This document shows positions 1 through 8,010 of a stretch of 64,000 bases of DNA, piece after piece. The stretch lies in assembly GCF_900129505.1 (NCBI RefSeq), contig NZ_LT670818.1, forward strand, positions 4,063,001 through 4,127,000, written 5' to 3'. This stretch comes from Bradyrhizobium erythrophlei (GTDB lineage: Bacteria > Pseudomonadota > Alphaproteobacteria > Rhizobiales > Xanthobacteraceae). The notes beneath the pieces are model-generated. The model saw nothing but the letters and a program-made list of their open reading frames with translations. It had not been told where the DNA came from and made no database searches. The first letter of the stretch is position 1, and every line of letters starts with the position of its first letter. The position numbers were made by a program, and so were the translations under genes.

Positions 1-2
1 GG

Positions 3-221
3 GATGCATCTGGCGTTCCGCTGTCAGCCTTGGACCAGGACACCGTGATGTCGGCGGAGAATCTGGTGGACGCCGCTCTGTCCGGCCTCGACAAGGGTGA
101 AGCCATCACATGGCCCACTGTGGCGGACGCGAGCCTTTGGGACAAGTACGACGCCGCCCGTTCGACGCTGTTCGCCGCCACCCAGACCAACAAGCCGGCC
201 GCGCGCTACAACGCAATATGA
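3..221 (+). CDS. Short-chain dehydrogenase, C-terminal end (partial)
   Basis: The frame is open from base 3 and stops at 219-221, so only about 72 C-terminal residues are present; the rest lies before the window. The ending (AENLVDAALSGLDKGE near the front, PAARY near the stop) is the tail pattern I know from one group of bacterial SDR oxidoreductases, where an AALAGLD-GE helix and a final PAARY follow the catalytic core. No catalytic YxxxK or cofactor motif is in view, so the reaction cannot be stated. It could be the upstream member of the redox patch that follows. Confidence 0.55.
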   Translation, partial: DASGVPLSALDQDTVMSAENLVDAALSGLDKGEAITWPTVADASLWDKYDAARSTLFAATQTNKPAARYNAI

Positions 222-470
222 CATCGCTCACGGAGCGCAAGACGCTTCTGCTTTGGTCAAACTCTCGAGAGTTGTTGCGATGAGCGACGAATCTTCTACG
301 AGCCTCTCGACCGCAAAAAGCGGATCGAGTGGTCACGAATTACTACAGTCTATCGAGGGACGCCGTCGGCGCCAGAGGGGACACAAGTTCTGGCGCTTTC
401 GCTGCTTAAGGAAATGAGGTCGACGCCGACGACCCGCGCCGTCACTTTCATTCAACATCAGGATAACATC

Positions 471-1259
471 GTGCCGTTCACTCACCTGGACATCGGCGGT
501 CCCGTCGCCACGCTCAGCCTCGATCATGCCGGCGGCAACCGGATCAACTTCGATATGCGAGTTGAGCTAAGGGAGGCTTTTCAACGAATAGAAGAGAGCC
601 CGGCACGGGCTCTCCTTATCCGGGGCGAAGGCGGCGACTTCTGTCTTGGCGGGGATATACGTGACTGGCCAGGCGCTCCCGCGGAGTTCCTGCGGCCAAA
701 GATACAGGTGTTCGCCGAAGCGCTGGACCATCTAAAACGCCTGCCGATTCCAACCATCGCTGCTGTGCAGGGCGGATGCATCGGCGGTGGGTTCGAACTC
801 GCGTTGAGCTGCGATCTGATCCTCGCCGCAAGGTCCGCCCGTTTCGTATTTCCGGAAGCGCGTGTCGGCATCGTGACTCTGCAGGGCGGCATGATGCAAA
901 TCGCCGAGCGTGTCGGCAGCGCGAAAGCCGCCGAGATGGTGTTCCGTTCCGAGCCGGCGACTGCCGAACAGATGCTGCAGTGGAACGTGGTCAACTGGAT
1001 CGTAGACGACGCCGAGCTCGAGTCGCAAGCCGCCGCGCTGGCGACCCGGCTCGCCGAGGGACCGACAAAAGCGTTCGCTGCGACCAAGGCGCTCTGGCGC
1101 ATGCAGGCGGAGGAGGGCGTGAAGGCCGCCAAGGCGAAGCTCTACGACCTTTCGATACCGCTTTTCGAGACCGAGGATGCGCGGACAGCCCTGCGCGCTG
1201 CCGCCGAGGCGATCAATTCGGGCAAGCCGTTCCCCAAGGCGACTTTTGCCGGCAAGTAA
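471..1259 (+). CDS. Enoyl-CoA hydratase/isomerase family protein
   Basis: Crotonase-fold enzyme acting on an acyl-CoA thioester, usually hydration of a 2-enoyl-CoA in beta-oxidation or aromatic-acid breakdown. Visible family marks are the oxyanion-hole strand (LLIRGEGGDFCLGGDI), the second turn (AAVQGGCIGGGFELALSCD) and the PEARVGIVTLQGG stretch. Length from the chosen GTG is 262 residues, normal for the family. An in-frame ATG exists at 414 but only the GTG at 471 is preceded by a suitable AGGA (460-463) and places the protein at the usual N-terminus. The usual acid/base glutamates are not both evident (PEARVG, then TLQGG), so hydratase versus isomerase or dehalogenase-like activity is open. 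Confidence 0.85.
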   Translation: MPFTHLDIGGPVATLSLDHAGGNRINFDMRVELREAFQRIEESPARALLIRGEGGDFCLGGDIRDWPGAPAEFLRPKIQVFAEALDHLKRLPIPTIAAVQGGCIGGGFELALSCDLILAARSARFVFPEARVGIVTLQGGMMQIAERVGSAKAAEMVFRSEPATAEQMLQWNVVNWIVDDAELESQAAALATRLAEGPTKAFAATKALWRMQAEEGVKAAKAKLYDLSIPLFETEDARTALRAAAEAINSGKPFPKATFAGK

Positions 1260-1300
1260 ACCCGGCGGCGAGATGCCTGATGTGCCTTCTTGGACCTCTA

Positions 1301-2326
1301 TCAGGTAGGGAATGGATTTCTCTCCGCAAATCCTTCCTGGTGCCAATAAGGATAGGTCGGGATGACCCGGCTGGCCTTATCCAGGCGCTGAACTTGATCG
1401 GGCGTCAGCGCCCAGCCAATGGCTCCGAAATTTTCCGACAGTTGCGTTTCGTTGCGCGCGCCGATGATGAGGCTCGCGACGGTGGGACGTTGAAGGAGCC
1501 AATTGAGTGCGATCTGAGTCACCGATTTCCCTGTCTCGCTGGCGATCTCATCGATCGCCTCGATGATGGTGAAGAGATGCCCGTCCTCCACGAAAGGACC
1601 GTCTCCGGGCCTCAGGCCGCGCCGGCTGCGCTGAGGCACGGATACGCCCCGCCGGATCTTGCCGGTGAGGCGCCCGGACGCCAAGGGGCTCCAGACGATC
1701 GCGCTGACCCCCTGGTCGAGCCCGAGGGGCATGAGTTCACTTTCGTATTCGCGGTTGGCCAGCGAATAATAGGCCTGATGCGCGACATGGCGTGGCAAAT
1801 TGTAACGCTCCGCCACCGCCAGCGACTTCATCAGATGCCAGCCCGAAAAGTTCGAGCAGCCCACATAGCGGATCTTGCCGGCGCGAACGAGATCGTCGAG
1901 GGCACTCAAGGTCTCCTCAATCGGCGTCCTGGCGTCGAAGCCGTGAAGCTGAAAAATATCGATATAGTCAGTCCGCAGGCGCTTGAGGGCTTTCTCGCAA
2001 GCGTTGATCAGATGATAGCGCGAAGAACCCACGTCATTGGCGTCGTCTCCCGAGCGGAAAGCTGCCTTCGTTGAGATGATAACGTGATCACGCCTGCCTT
2101 TGATCGCCGCGCCGAGGATCTCCTCCGCAAGCCCGGCGGAATAGATGTCGGCGCTGTCGAACATGTTCAGGCCAAAGTCGAGGCACATGTCGGCGAGGCG
2201 CGTCGCCTGCTCCGTCCCGGTATCACCCCAAGCGGCAAAAAAATCGCCCCTGCCGCCGAAGGTAGCGGTTCCAAGGCTTAGGGCCGGAACGCGGAAGCCG
2301 GAACGACCGAGATATCGATAGTCCAT
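1301..2326 (-). CDS. Aldo/keto reductase
   Basis: NADPH-dependent TIM-barrel oxidoreductase of 341 residues. The catalytic tetrad is intact: Asp57 and Tyr62 in DSADIYSAG, Lys87 in STKAAF, His128 in QLHGF. The C-terminal NADP-binding stretch (GARNETQLSENFGAIG) is present. Start is ATG at 2326 with GGAG six bases upstream. It follows the marR-type gene on the same strand (gap about 170 bases) and may be co-transcribed with it. Substrate is unknown; the family reduces aldehydes, ketones or quinones. The neighbouring SDR and tautomerases suggest a role in carbonyl or aromatic intermediates, which is inference. Confidence 0.9.
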   Translation of the reverse strand: MDYRYLGRSGFRVPALSLGTATFGGRGDFFAAWGDTGTEQATRLADMCLDFGLNMFDSADIYSAGLAEEILGAAIKGRRDHVIISTKAAFRSGDDANDVGSSRYHLINACEKALKRLRTDYIDIFQLHGFDARTPIEETLSALDDLVRAGKIRYVGCSNFSGWHLMKSLAVAERYNLPRHVAHQAYYSLANREYESELMPLGLDQGVSAIVWSPLASGRLTGKIRRGVSVPQRSRRGLRPGDGPFVEDGHLFTIIEAIDEIASETGKSVTQIALNWLLQRPTVASLIIGARNETQLSENFGAIGWALTPDQVQRLDKASRVIPTYPYWHQEGFAERNPFPT

Positions 2327-2499
2327 TGGTTTTCTCCAACTTGGTTTTCATTCGACGGGCTTGTTCGAGCCGGGGCGGGAACGACGTTCGGCTTGCCTGG
2401 CTTGGACAGGGTCACGAAGAGAAGTGATGCGACGAGGCAGAAGGCGCCGGCCGGCCGCAAGTGTCGCTTCTCAAATCGATCATGATATCTCCGGAATAT

Positions 2500-2988
2500 T
2501 TACCGGCCGGTCGATGCCAGCGCCGTTTCGAAAGTTTCGGTGAAGTCGTTCGCTGCGAGAAACTGCATCACTACGCGCAAGTCCTCGGATTCGGTGGCTC
2601 CAAACGCGGCTTCGAAGCTCCGCTGCGCGGCCTCCCAGAGGGCATCCGATTTAAAGAGCCTGGACCGTCCCAAGGGGGTCAGACTGATCAGCCGGTTGCG
2701 CCGGTCCTGCGGATCGACAGCGATCGTGACGAGCTTTTCGCGGGTGAGCGGCTTCAAGGTGTGAGCAAGACCGCCGGCGTCCATCACCAACGCGTCGGCA
2801 AGTGCGCCGACCGTCGTCGGCTCGGAACGCCCGATTTCCGCCAGTATCGCACGCTGCGTCGTCTTCAGGCCGCTCGGTGCGAGCGCAGTATCGTAAAGCT
2901 GCGAGATTCGTCGCGAAGCCTTTCGCAATTCCGTGCAATGGCAGCGTCCTGCGCTTTCCGGTCGTGCGTACCGGGTTCTCTCGTTCAT
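2500..2988 (-). CDS. MarR family transcriptional regulator
   Basis: A 162-residue winged-helix regulator. The MarR fold is visible as QLYDTALAPSGLKTTQRAIL, then the recognition region TVGALADALVMDAGGLAHTL and the wing DPQDRRNRLISLTPLG. Start ATG at 2986-2988 is chosen because GGAGA lies just upstream; a longer frame begins at 3084 but would run through the operator-like repeats. It is divergent from the muconolactone-isomerase-like gene at 3074 and precedes the aldo/keto reductase. By family rule it would repress itself and the divergent genes until an aromatic or reactive ligand binds. Confidence 0.88.
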   Translation of the reverse strand: MNERTRYARPESAGRCHCTELRKASRRISQLYDTALAPSGLKTTQRAILAEIGRSEPTTVGALADALVMDAGGLAHTLKPLTREKLVTIAVDPQDRRNRLISLTPLGRSRLFKSDALWEAAQRSFEAAFGATESEDLRVVMQFLAANDFTETFETALASTGR

Positions 2989-3013
2989 GTGATGGTCTCC
3001 GTCTTGATTTATG

Positions 3014-3057
3014 AGCATATGCTGATATCCTGCCAAATGCAAGCATATGCTGGTATC
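3014..3057. promoter_or_regulatory. Candidate MarR operator: two copies of AGCATATGCT palindrome
   Basis: Between divergent starts at 2988 and 3074 the perfect 10-base palindrome AGCATATGCT occurs at 3014-3023 and again at 3042-3051, 28 bases apart, each followed by GRTATC (3024-3029 and 3052-3057). Twin palindromes in a marR divergent gap are typical operator architecture. Binding is inferred. Confidence 0.6.
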
Positions 3058-3073
3058 AACTGGAGCGCTCAAA

Positions 3074-3364
3074 ATGCAGTTCATGACCCTGTTCTCCTGG
3101 CATCCCGATAGGGGGGAAAAGCCTGCTCCCGCAGACCTCAGGGAGGCGGAGTTCGAGATGATACGTGACCTCTACGCGGTCGGTTTGGTTCGACAAATCT
3201 GGCTTCGCGGTGACGCCGGAGGCGCCTGCGCAATTGTGGAAGCCGCTTCGTCTGACGAAGTCGCGGAAAAGTTCAACGCGCTTCCTTTCATCCGCGAAGG
3301 CTACCTGCAGTCTCCGATGATCGTTCCACTGAAGCCATATTCCGGCTTCGCTCCCCGAAACTGA
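3074..3364 (+). CDS. Muconolactone isomerase-like small protein
   Basis: A 96-residue protein resembling the ferredoxin-like muconolactone delta-isomerase/YciI-type group: opening MQFMTLFSWHPDR, central EMIRDLYAVGLVRQIWLR, then AIVEAASSDEVAEKFNALP and the ending LKPYSGFA. That order matches small isomerase-like proteins found with aromatic degradation or regulator genes. Start ATG at 3074 with a GGAGCG about 8 bases before it. It is the first gene behind the putative MarR operator and is followed after 28 bases by an SDR gene, so an operon is likely. A true muconolactone isomerase role is not shown; there are no other beta-ketoadipate genes here. Confidence 0.65.
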   Translation: MQFMTLFSWHPDRGEKPAPADLREAEFEMIRDLYAVGLVRQIWLRGDAGGACAIVEAASSDEVAEKFNALPFIREGYLQSPMIVPLKPYSGFAPRN

Positions 3365-3392
3365 TGGTTCATCCGACAAGCTTGAGGAAGAT

Positions 3393-4142
3393 ATGCCGAA
3401 ACTCGATGGAAAGATCGCTGTCATCACTGGTGGAAACTCCGGAATTGGCCTGGCGACGGCCAAGGTTTTCGTGAAAGAAGGCGCGCGCGTTTACATCACG
3501 GGCCGCAGGCAGGCAGAACTCGATGCCGCCGCCGCCCTTCTTGGACCGAGTGCCAAGGCCGTCCAGGGCGACGTCTCCAAGCCGGCCGATCTCGACCGCC
3601 TCTACGGCCAGATCCGCAGTGAAGTAGGACGTGTCGACGTCGTTTTCGCGAATGCCGGCGTGGTCACCAAGGCGCCACTCGGCAGCCTGACGGAGGAGCA
3701 CGTCGAGAATCAGCTGGACGTAAATGTGAAGGGTGTGATCTGGACCGTCCAGAAGGCCCTGCCTCTGATGGGGCCGGGGGGCTCGATCATCTTGAACGCC
3801 TCGATCGTCGCCTCAAAAGGCTGGGCCGATTGGAGCGTCTACAGCGCCTCAAAGGCGGCGGTCCGCAACTTCGCCAGGACATGGTCGTCGGATTTGCGGG
3901 GCCAGGGCATCCGGGTCAACGCCATCAGCCCTGGCGTGATCCCGTCACCCGCGCACGAAAACGCCGCCGCCAGCCGTGACGCCCTGAACAGCTTCATGGC
4001 TTACGCGGCAAGCATAACGCCCCTTGCCCGAACGGGAACCGACGAGGAGGTTGCGAAGGTCGTCGCCTTCCTGGCCTCCGACGACAGCAGCTTCATCGCG
4101 GCCAGCGAGATCTTCGTCGATGGCGGCATAGCCCAGATCTGA
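3393..4142 (+). CDS. SDR family oxidoreductase
   Basis: Classical short-chain dehydrogenase of 249 residues. The cofactor motif TGGNSGIG is at residues 12-19, the NAG motif at 87-89, and the catalytic Ser137, Tyr150 and Lys154 are present (YSASK). The C-terminal IFVDGGIAQI is typical. Start ATG has GAGGAAG immediately upstream. The Arg-Arg after the second strand (ITGRRQ) suggests NADP(H) preference. It lies in the MarR-flanked set with the muconolactone-isomerase-like gene and two tautomerases. Confidence 0.92.
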   Translation: MPKLDGKIAVITGGNSGIGLATAKVFVKEGARVYITGRRQAELDAAAALLGPSAKAVQGDVSKPADLDRLYGQIRSEVGRVDVVFANAGVVTKAPLGSLTEEHVENQLDVNVKGVIWTVQKALPLMGPGGSIILNASIVASKGWADWSVYSASKAAVRNFARTWSSDLRGQGIRVNAISPGVIPSPAHENAAASRDALNSFMAYAASITPLARTGTDEEVAKVVAFLASDDSSFIAASEIFVDGGIAQI

Positions 4143-4478
4143 CGAACATGCGGTCCGCTCTCTCACCCACGTCCACCCACCTCGCCGGCTCCGGCACGTT
4201 GGACTGCAGGTCAACTTGAGGCATCGCATCCAGCGTTTCGTACAAGGTCCATCAACATTGAGACGGAGCCTATGTCCATGCTCCTTGATTCAATCAAAAT
4301 CGGTCGACTGGACGAAGAGGCGCAGCCCTCCGCGTACCCCCGACGCGGCGTTTTAAAGGCGGGTTTGCTTATTGGGGCGGTCGTGAGTGTCGCGATGAAG
4401 GCGGGCGTGGCTGATCCACCGCACGCGCGTGATGAGCGACAACCCGAGGCTGTTCGATATGGAGAAAGGAGATCAACG
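4143..4478 (+). other. Intergenic stretch with in-frame leader candidate
   Basis: No independent gene is clear here. From 4272 the frame is open without interruption into the tautomerase at 4479, and the ATG at 4272 has its own GGAG. The translated leader contains RRGVLKAGLLIGAVVSV, which looks like a twin-arginine export signal or a membrane segment. Whether this leader is translated is undecided. Confidence 0.4.
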
Positions 4479-4868
4479 ATGCCGTTGGCGAGAATAGATT
4501 TGGGTAAGGACGCGCCGCCCGAGCGTATCCGCGTAGTGAGCGAAGCGATCTATCGTGCCATGGTTGAGGTCGCCAATGTACCATTGCACGACAAGTTTCA
4601 GGTAGTAACGCGTCATGCTCCCGACGAAATCATATACCCCGAGGAGGGTTATCTCGGCCTGAACTATACACGCGACCTCATCATCATACAGATCACCTGG
4701 GTCAGCGGGCGTTCGGTCGACGTGAAGAAGAAATTCTTTCGCCGGATCGCTGACGAGATCCACGAGAAGGCTCATGTGCGAAAGGAGGATATCTGGATCA
4801 ACCTGGTCGACACAAATCGTGAAGACTGGTCGTTCGGCGACGGCGAAATGCAATATGCGCCGAAGTGA
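4479..4868 (+). CDS. Tautomerase family protein (4-oxalocrotonate tautomerase-like, long form)
   Basis: A 129-residue protein of the tautomerase superfamily (Tautomerase_2-like). These enzymes use the N-terminal proline, exposed after Met removal, as general base. The chosen ATG (4479) gives Met-Pro-Leu at the start and has AAGGAG 6 bases upstream, both strong arguments for this start over the upstream in-frame ATG at 4272. Other marks are VVTRHAPDEIIYPEEGYLG and the WINLVDTNREDWSFGDG ending. It is followed by a second, different tautomerase. Substrate unknown; keto-enol tautomerisation of a ring-cleavage product is plausible from context. Confidence 0.82.
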   Translation: MPLARIDLGKDAPPERIRVVSEAIYRAMVEVANVPLHDKFQVVTRHAPDEIIYPEEGYLGLNYTRDLIIIQITWVSGRSVDVKKKFFRRIADEIHEKAHVRKEDIWINLVDTNREDWSFGDGEMQYAPK

Positions 4869-4942
4869 CATGCAACGCACAACGTCGCCTCGGGCGAAAC
4901 GGGGTTCGTTCGAAAAAGAAATTCGTCCATAAGGAGAGATCG

Positions 4943-5398
4943 ATGCCAACCTACGTGTGTTACCTGCCAAGAGACCGGTTCAGCCCAGATCAAAAACGTC
5001 AGATTGTGGACGCGATCACCTTTCGCCATAGCGAGGCGACCGGCGCCCCTTCGTATTTCGTGCAAGTGGTAATCGAGGAGGTCCAAGCGGATCGCTATTT
5101 GGGCGGCGAAAAGACGTCTGATCACATCTGGGTCCGCGGTGACATACGTACCGGTCGCACCGAGGAACAGCGGACTGGCTTGATGACGAAGATGATGAAA
5201 GACATCAGCCTCATCACGAGCGTTAGGCAAGAAAGCATCTGGATCTATCTTTGCAACCTGGACCCCACAGATATGATCGAATACGGACACGTTTTGCCCG
5301 CGCCAGGGCAGGAGAAGGCCTGGTTTGAAAGTCTTCCCGGGTCCCTCAGGACCTACCTGGCGAAGCTGGGAACAACAAAGGCAAACTTTGAGCTTTAA
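4943..5398 (+). CDS. Putative oxalocrotonate tautomerase (Tautomerase_3-like)
   Basis: A 151-residue protein whose N-terminus reads MPTYVCYLPRDRFS, giving the catalytic Pro1. Strong family marks are the HSEATGAPSYFVQVV helix-strand, DHIWVRGDIRTGRTEEQ and the region EYGHVLPAPGQEKAWF. Start ATG at 4943 has AAGGAG 7 bases upstream; a longer open frame from 4865 would bury Pro1. It follows the other tautomerase by 74 bases and is probably the last gene of the MarR-flanked operon. The combination of two tautomerases with an SDR suggests processing of unsaturated keto acids, which is inference. Confidence 0.85.
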   Translation: MPTYVCYLPRDRFSPDQKRQIVDAITFRHSEATGAPSYFVQVVIEEVQADRYLGGEKTSDHIWVRGDIRTGRTEEQRTGLMTKMMKDISLITSVRQESIWIYLCNLDPTDMIEYGHVLPAPGQEKAWFESLPGSLRTYLAKLGTTKANFEL

Positions 5399-6433
5399 TC
5401 CTTCAAGGGGGAGGGCCGCGCAAACCGCTTCCAATGTTGGCACAAATCGGAAGAGTGCCCACAAGTCAAAGCGAGAGGATGCGACCTTCTCGCGCAGCGA
5501 ACCAAAAGCAATCGACATCAGAATTTCGCTGCGAGCTTCGCGCAGAAAATGCTCTTAGATGATGTCGAGATAGCGTTTCATCGCGGAATAGATAGTCGGC
5601 GCGAATTTTTTGCCGTTACGCCGCGACCGCAGTATTCGCCAAAGCTCGAATGACCGCTTCTGGCGCAAAGCGGCCATTCGTGCGCAAACAGGATCCCGTG
5701 ACAGATCAGGAAAAGGTGGAGAGTCTATCAGTTTGGAATCAGGCTCGGGGAGGGGCGCTTAGCCTCAGGATATCGCGCTATATCGTAGATTCGGCCGGAT
5801 GTAGGACGTGGAGGGATTCGAAATCGACAAGTTGGGTGCAATTGATCTGCGAATTGCAGCGCGACTGGCAGCGCAAGGAAACCGTGGCCGGATTCCCGCG
5901 TATCCTGTTTGTGGTCGAAGGGCACTAATCCTCTGGACTTAACCGGTCGCCGAGTTGTCGGGGTAGGCCAACGGACGCGACCGCCAACAACGCTATAACC
6001 TTCTTGCGCATCATCATTCTCCGTCAGAGATATCGCTCCCAACCACGACGCCCCTTGCAGGTGACACTCGTTTTGCAAAATCGCCACTGACCTTAGCAAG
6101 TCCCGTCGCTCAACTCTGCGCGACCCGCGCCACGTTAAATTTAAAGTCAGGAAGGAGTTATGCGCGGGTCGCGCGCAGCGCGCTCAAGCGAGTCCACCGT
6201 TACAGATGTAACTTGGATTTGGTGTCTCCTAACAGAAGCAACCGCTTAAAAAAAATTCGAACCTGAACAAAACTGAAAAGCGGTGATGCGGCTAAGCAGT
6301 TGTTCTGATCTTCTCCACCGGAAGGGCGACGCGCGCTAACTCACTCACTGTGAATCCGCATCACGCACCACTGATAGTCCGGCGAGCGCCTCTCCGGAAA
6401 TCCTGCGCACTCCGCTGCACACCGTGAGATGCG
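5399..6433. other. Gene-poor gap of about 1 kb
   Basis: No convincing complete gene on either strand. One short minus-strand tail ending at 5555 (reading FELWRILRSRRNGKKF and on to a stop) looks protein-like but I do not recognise it. The stretch also carries one copy of a scattered palindromic repeat at 5653-5677. It looks like decayed sequence. Confidence 0.5.
5653..5677. repeat. Intergenic palindromic repeat, copy 1
   Basis: Core ACCGCTTCTGGCGCAAAGCG followed by GCCAT. The arms CCGCTT and AAGCGG pair around a short loop. Related copies lie near 53249, 56429 and 57332, all in intergenic DNA. Confidence 0.55.
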
Positions 6434-6679
6434 ATGAAGATCCGATCCCATTCCGAGAGCCATATCGTCGAGCTGGACGACCGTTCGCGATGGCAGATCT
6501 TCCCGGGTGACCTCGACCTCACCCTGAACTGGAAGCCGGAGACGGACCTCACGGTCGTCCCCATCGACGACGAGGTGAGTTCTCACGCGCTGATAGGCGA
6601 GGGCGGAAGGGTGCGCGTGATACCCGCCGGCGAAAGCTGGCCGGTAACGGAGGTGAAGTCCGTGCTCAAGGACGGTTGA
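6434..6679 (+). CDS. Small conserved-looking hypothetical protein
   Basis: An 81-residue acidic protein (KIRSHSESHIVELDDRS near the start, WPVTEVKSVLKDG at the end). It reads as a compact beta-rich soluble protein without signal peptide or membrane segment. I recognise it only as a type of small protein seen near heat-shock genes in bradyrhizobia; no function can be named. Translation signal is weak (GAG at -9). The next genes downstream on the other strand are the Hsp20 cluster. Confidence 0.5.
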   Translation: MKIRSHSESHIVELDDRSRWQIFPGDLDLTLNWKPETDLTVVPIDDEVSSHALIGEGGRVRVIPAGESWPVTEVKSVLKDG

Positions 6680-6763
6680 TGCCGGTCTCGTCCTGAGCGA
6701 ACTATCTGTTCTGCGATTTCCCTAAGGCAGCCGCACGACCGACATCCGTCCGCAATCCTCGCA

Positions 6764-6925
6764 TCAGAGCGCGCTCAGGTCGTCAGGAACTTTGCCGAAT
6801 TTCCGGATCACCGTCGCCTCACCGAGGTCGCCGGGCGCGGGATCACTCGTCCGGCTGAAGGCGACTGAGCCGCAGACAAGGGGCCCATTGCCGTGACGAA
6901 CGACATAGATTTCGCAGGCCGGAAA
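6764..6925 (-). pseudogene. Truncated paralogue of the 10096-10638 gene (C-terminal fragment)
   Basis: On the minus strand this 54-codon stretch ends VAFSRTSDPAPGDLGEA..., then ATVIRKFGKVPDDLSAL and stop. The intact gene at 10096-10638 ends VAFSRTGDPATGDFGDA..., then ATVMRKFGEVPDDLSAL. The match extends over roughly the last 35 residues and is obvious at DNA level. Upstream the frame is closed by TGA at 6926-6928 and no start is present, so it is a fragment, or the 3' end of a divergent paralogue that lost its front. Confidence 0.7.
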
Positions 6926-6996
6926 TCAATCGCCTCGGGAAAAACGATGGGCCGCGAAGGCTGCTGGTGAGCCTTGCGCGCCCATCCAGAGTCGAC

Positions 6997-7377
6997 TCAG
7001 CCGAACGCGCTGGAGCCTACGTCGCCGTTGTCTGGCCCGCCGCGTCCACGGCCTTTCCAGTCGCTCCATCGTCTGCGCCGCTGCCGGCGCTTGAACGCGT
7101 AGGTCACCGTGTCCGCGGACTGCCCGGCATCGAGGGACTGCAGCGCATCGATGATGTCGTCGTAATTGACGACATTCCCCGTTGCGGTAGCCCGTAGCGC
7201 TGGATTGGACTCGATTGCGCATGCGTCTGACGCCCAGGATGCGAGCACCGAGCGTTTTTCCGCGGCCGTCATGTCGGTATCCCGCACGACATCGAGCGGG
7301 TGGCGAAAGGCCCTCGAAGGGTGAAGTAGGGCATCAATGTCGAACGGTACCTTCCTGGCTTGAAAGCTCTGCTCCAT
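6997..7377 (-). CDS. Conserved hypothetical protein downstream of Hsp20
   Basis: A 126-residue protein starting MEQSFQARKVPFDIDALLHP with a very good ribosome site (AAGGAGAA) before ATG 7377. The middle (TAAEKRSVLASWASDACAIE, then IDALQSLDAGQ) is a soluble helical pattern I recall from small rhizobial proteins encoded next to Hsp20 and other stress genes. The C-terminal 35 residues are Arg/Gly rich (RRQRRRRWSDW), suggesting a nucleic-acid or membrane-surface contact. It is the third gene of a minus-strand series behind two Hsp20 genes, with a hairpin (7397-7432) just before its ribosome site. Confidence 0.7.
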   Translation of the reverse strand: MEQSFQARKVPFDIDALLHPSRAFRHPLDVVRDTDMTAAEKRSVLASWASDACAIESNPALRATATGNVVNYDDIIDALQSLDAGQSADTVTYAFKRRQRRRRWSDWKGRGRGGPDNGDVGSSAFG

Positions 7378-7396
7378 GACTGTTCTCCTTCAAAAC

Positions 7397-7432
7397 GCGG
7401 GCGGTTTCGAAGAGGCTTCACCAACCGCCCGC
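7397..7432 (-). other. Intergenic hairpin before the third gene of the Hsp20 series
   Basis: GCGGGCGGTT (7397-7406) pairs perfectly with AACCGCCCGC (7423-7432) around a 16-base loop. There is no U tract. It lies just upstream of the AAGGAG of the gene starting at 7377. Confidence 0.6.
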
Positions 7433-7483
7433 CACCATCAGGGTCTGCGCGCTCACCGATTGAACGCCCGGAGTTCAACTGTG

Positions 7484-7987
7484 TCAGCCGTTGCGGTCGA
7501 TCGGGATGCGGCGGACATTGTTTTTCGCTTCAGGGGATCGCGGCACCGTAATGGTCAGCACGCCATTCTTGAACGCGGCTGAGGCTCTGTCCTCCTCGAT
7601 GTCCTGCAGCGGGATGCGCCGTTCGAAGCGGCCGTAGTACCGCTCGCTGAAACGGCGGGCCTTGTCTTCCGATTCCGTTTTCTTCTCGCCCGAGATCGAA
7701 AGAACGCCGTTTGCGATTTCCAGGCTGACGTCTTTCTCGTCGAGACCGGGCAGTTCGGCGGTGATGCGCACCTCCTTGTCCGTCTGGTCGACGTCGATCT
7801 GGGGCCAGCCCAGCCCATCCAGGGCGCGGGTCGGCCCGAACGGCGCAAGATCGAACCCGCGAAACACGTCGTCGAACATGCGATTCATCTCGCGATGCAA
7901 CGCAAAAAACGGATGGATGTCGGTACCACGCTGGAAACCGACCTCGCGGCCTCTGTTGTTCCAGGGAATGAGATCCTTGATGGCCAT
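7484..7987 (-). CDS. Hsp20/alpha-crystallin small heat shock protein (class with MAIKDL start)
   Basis: A 167-residue ATP-independent holdase. The alpha-crystallin domain runs from about residue 55 (WPQIDVDQTDKEVRITAELPG) through GVLSISGEKK to FKNGVLTITVPRS and the C-terminal I-x-I-type RIPID tail used for oligomer assembly. ATG at 7985-7987 is preferred over a longer frame because AAGGAG sits 9 bases upstream and the N-terminus MAIKDLIPW is canonical. It is the second gene after the ROSE-led Hsp20 (gap 87 bases, with a hairpin). Expected heat-shock induction comes from that upstream promoter and leader. Confidence 0.93.
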   Translation of the reverse strand: MAIKDLIPWNNRGREVGFQRGTDIHPFFALHREMNRMFDDVFRGFDLAPFGPTRALDGLGWPQIDVDQTDKEVRITAELPGLDEKDVSLEIANGVLSISGEKKTESEDKARRFSERYYGRFERRIPLQDIEEDRASAAFKNGVLTITVPRSPEAKNNVRRIPIDRNG

Positions 7988-8010
7988 CGCTGTGTCTCCT
8001 TCAATCAAGC

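Noticed and set aside
776..2074. Long plus-strand open frame of 432 codons over the hydratase end and the aldo/keto reductase
   Set aside because: It is out of frame with the hydratase and antisense to the reductase, both of which have clear family motifs; its own translation shows none.
5650..5928. 92-codon plus-strand frame in the 5.4-6.4 kb gap
   Set aside because: No ribosome site, begins inside a palindromic repeat, and no recognisable pattern.
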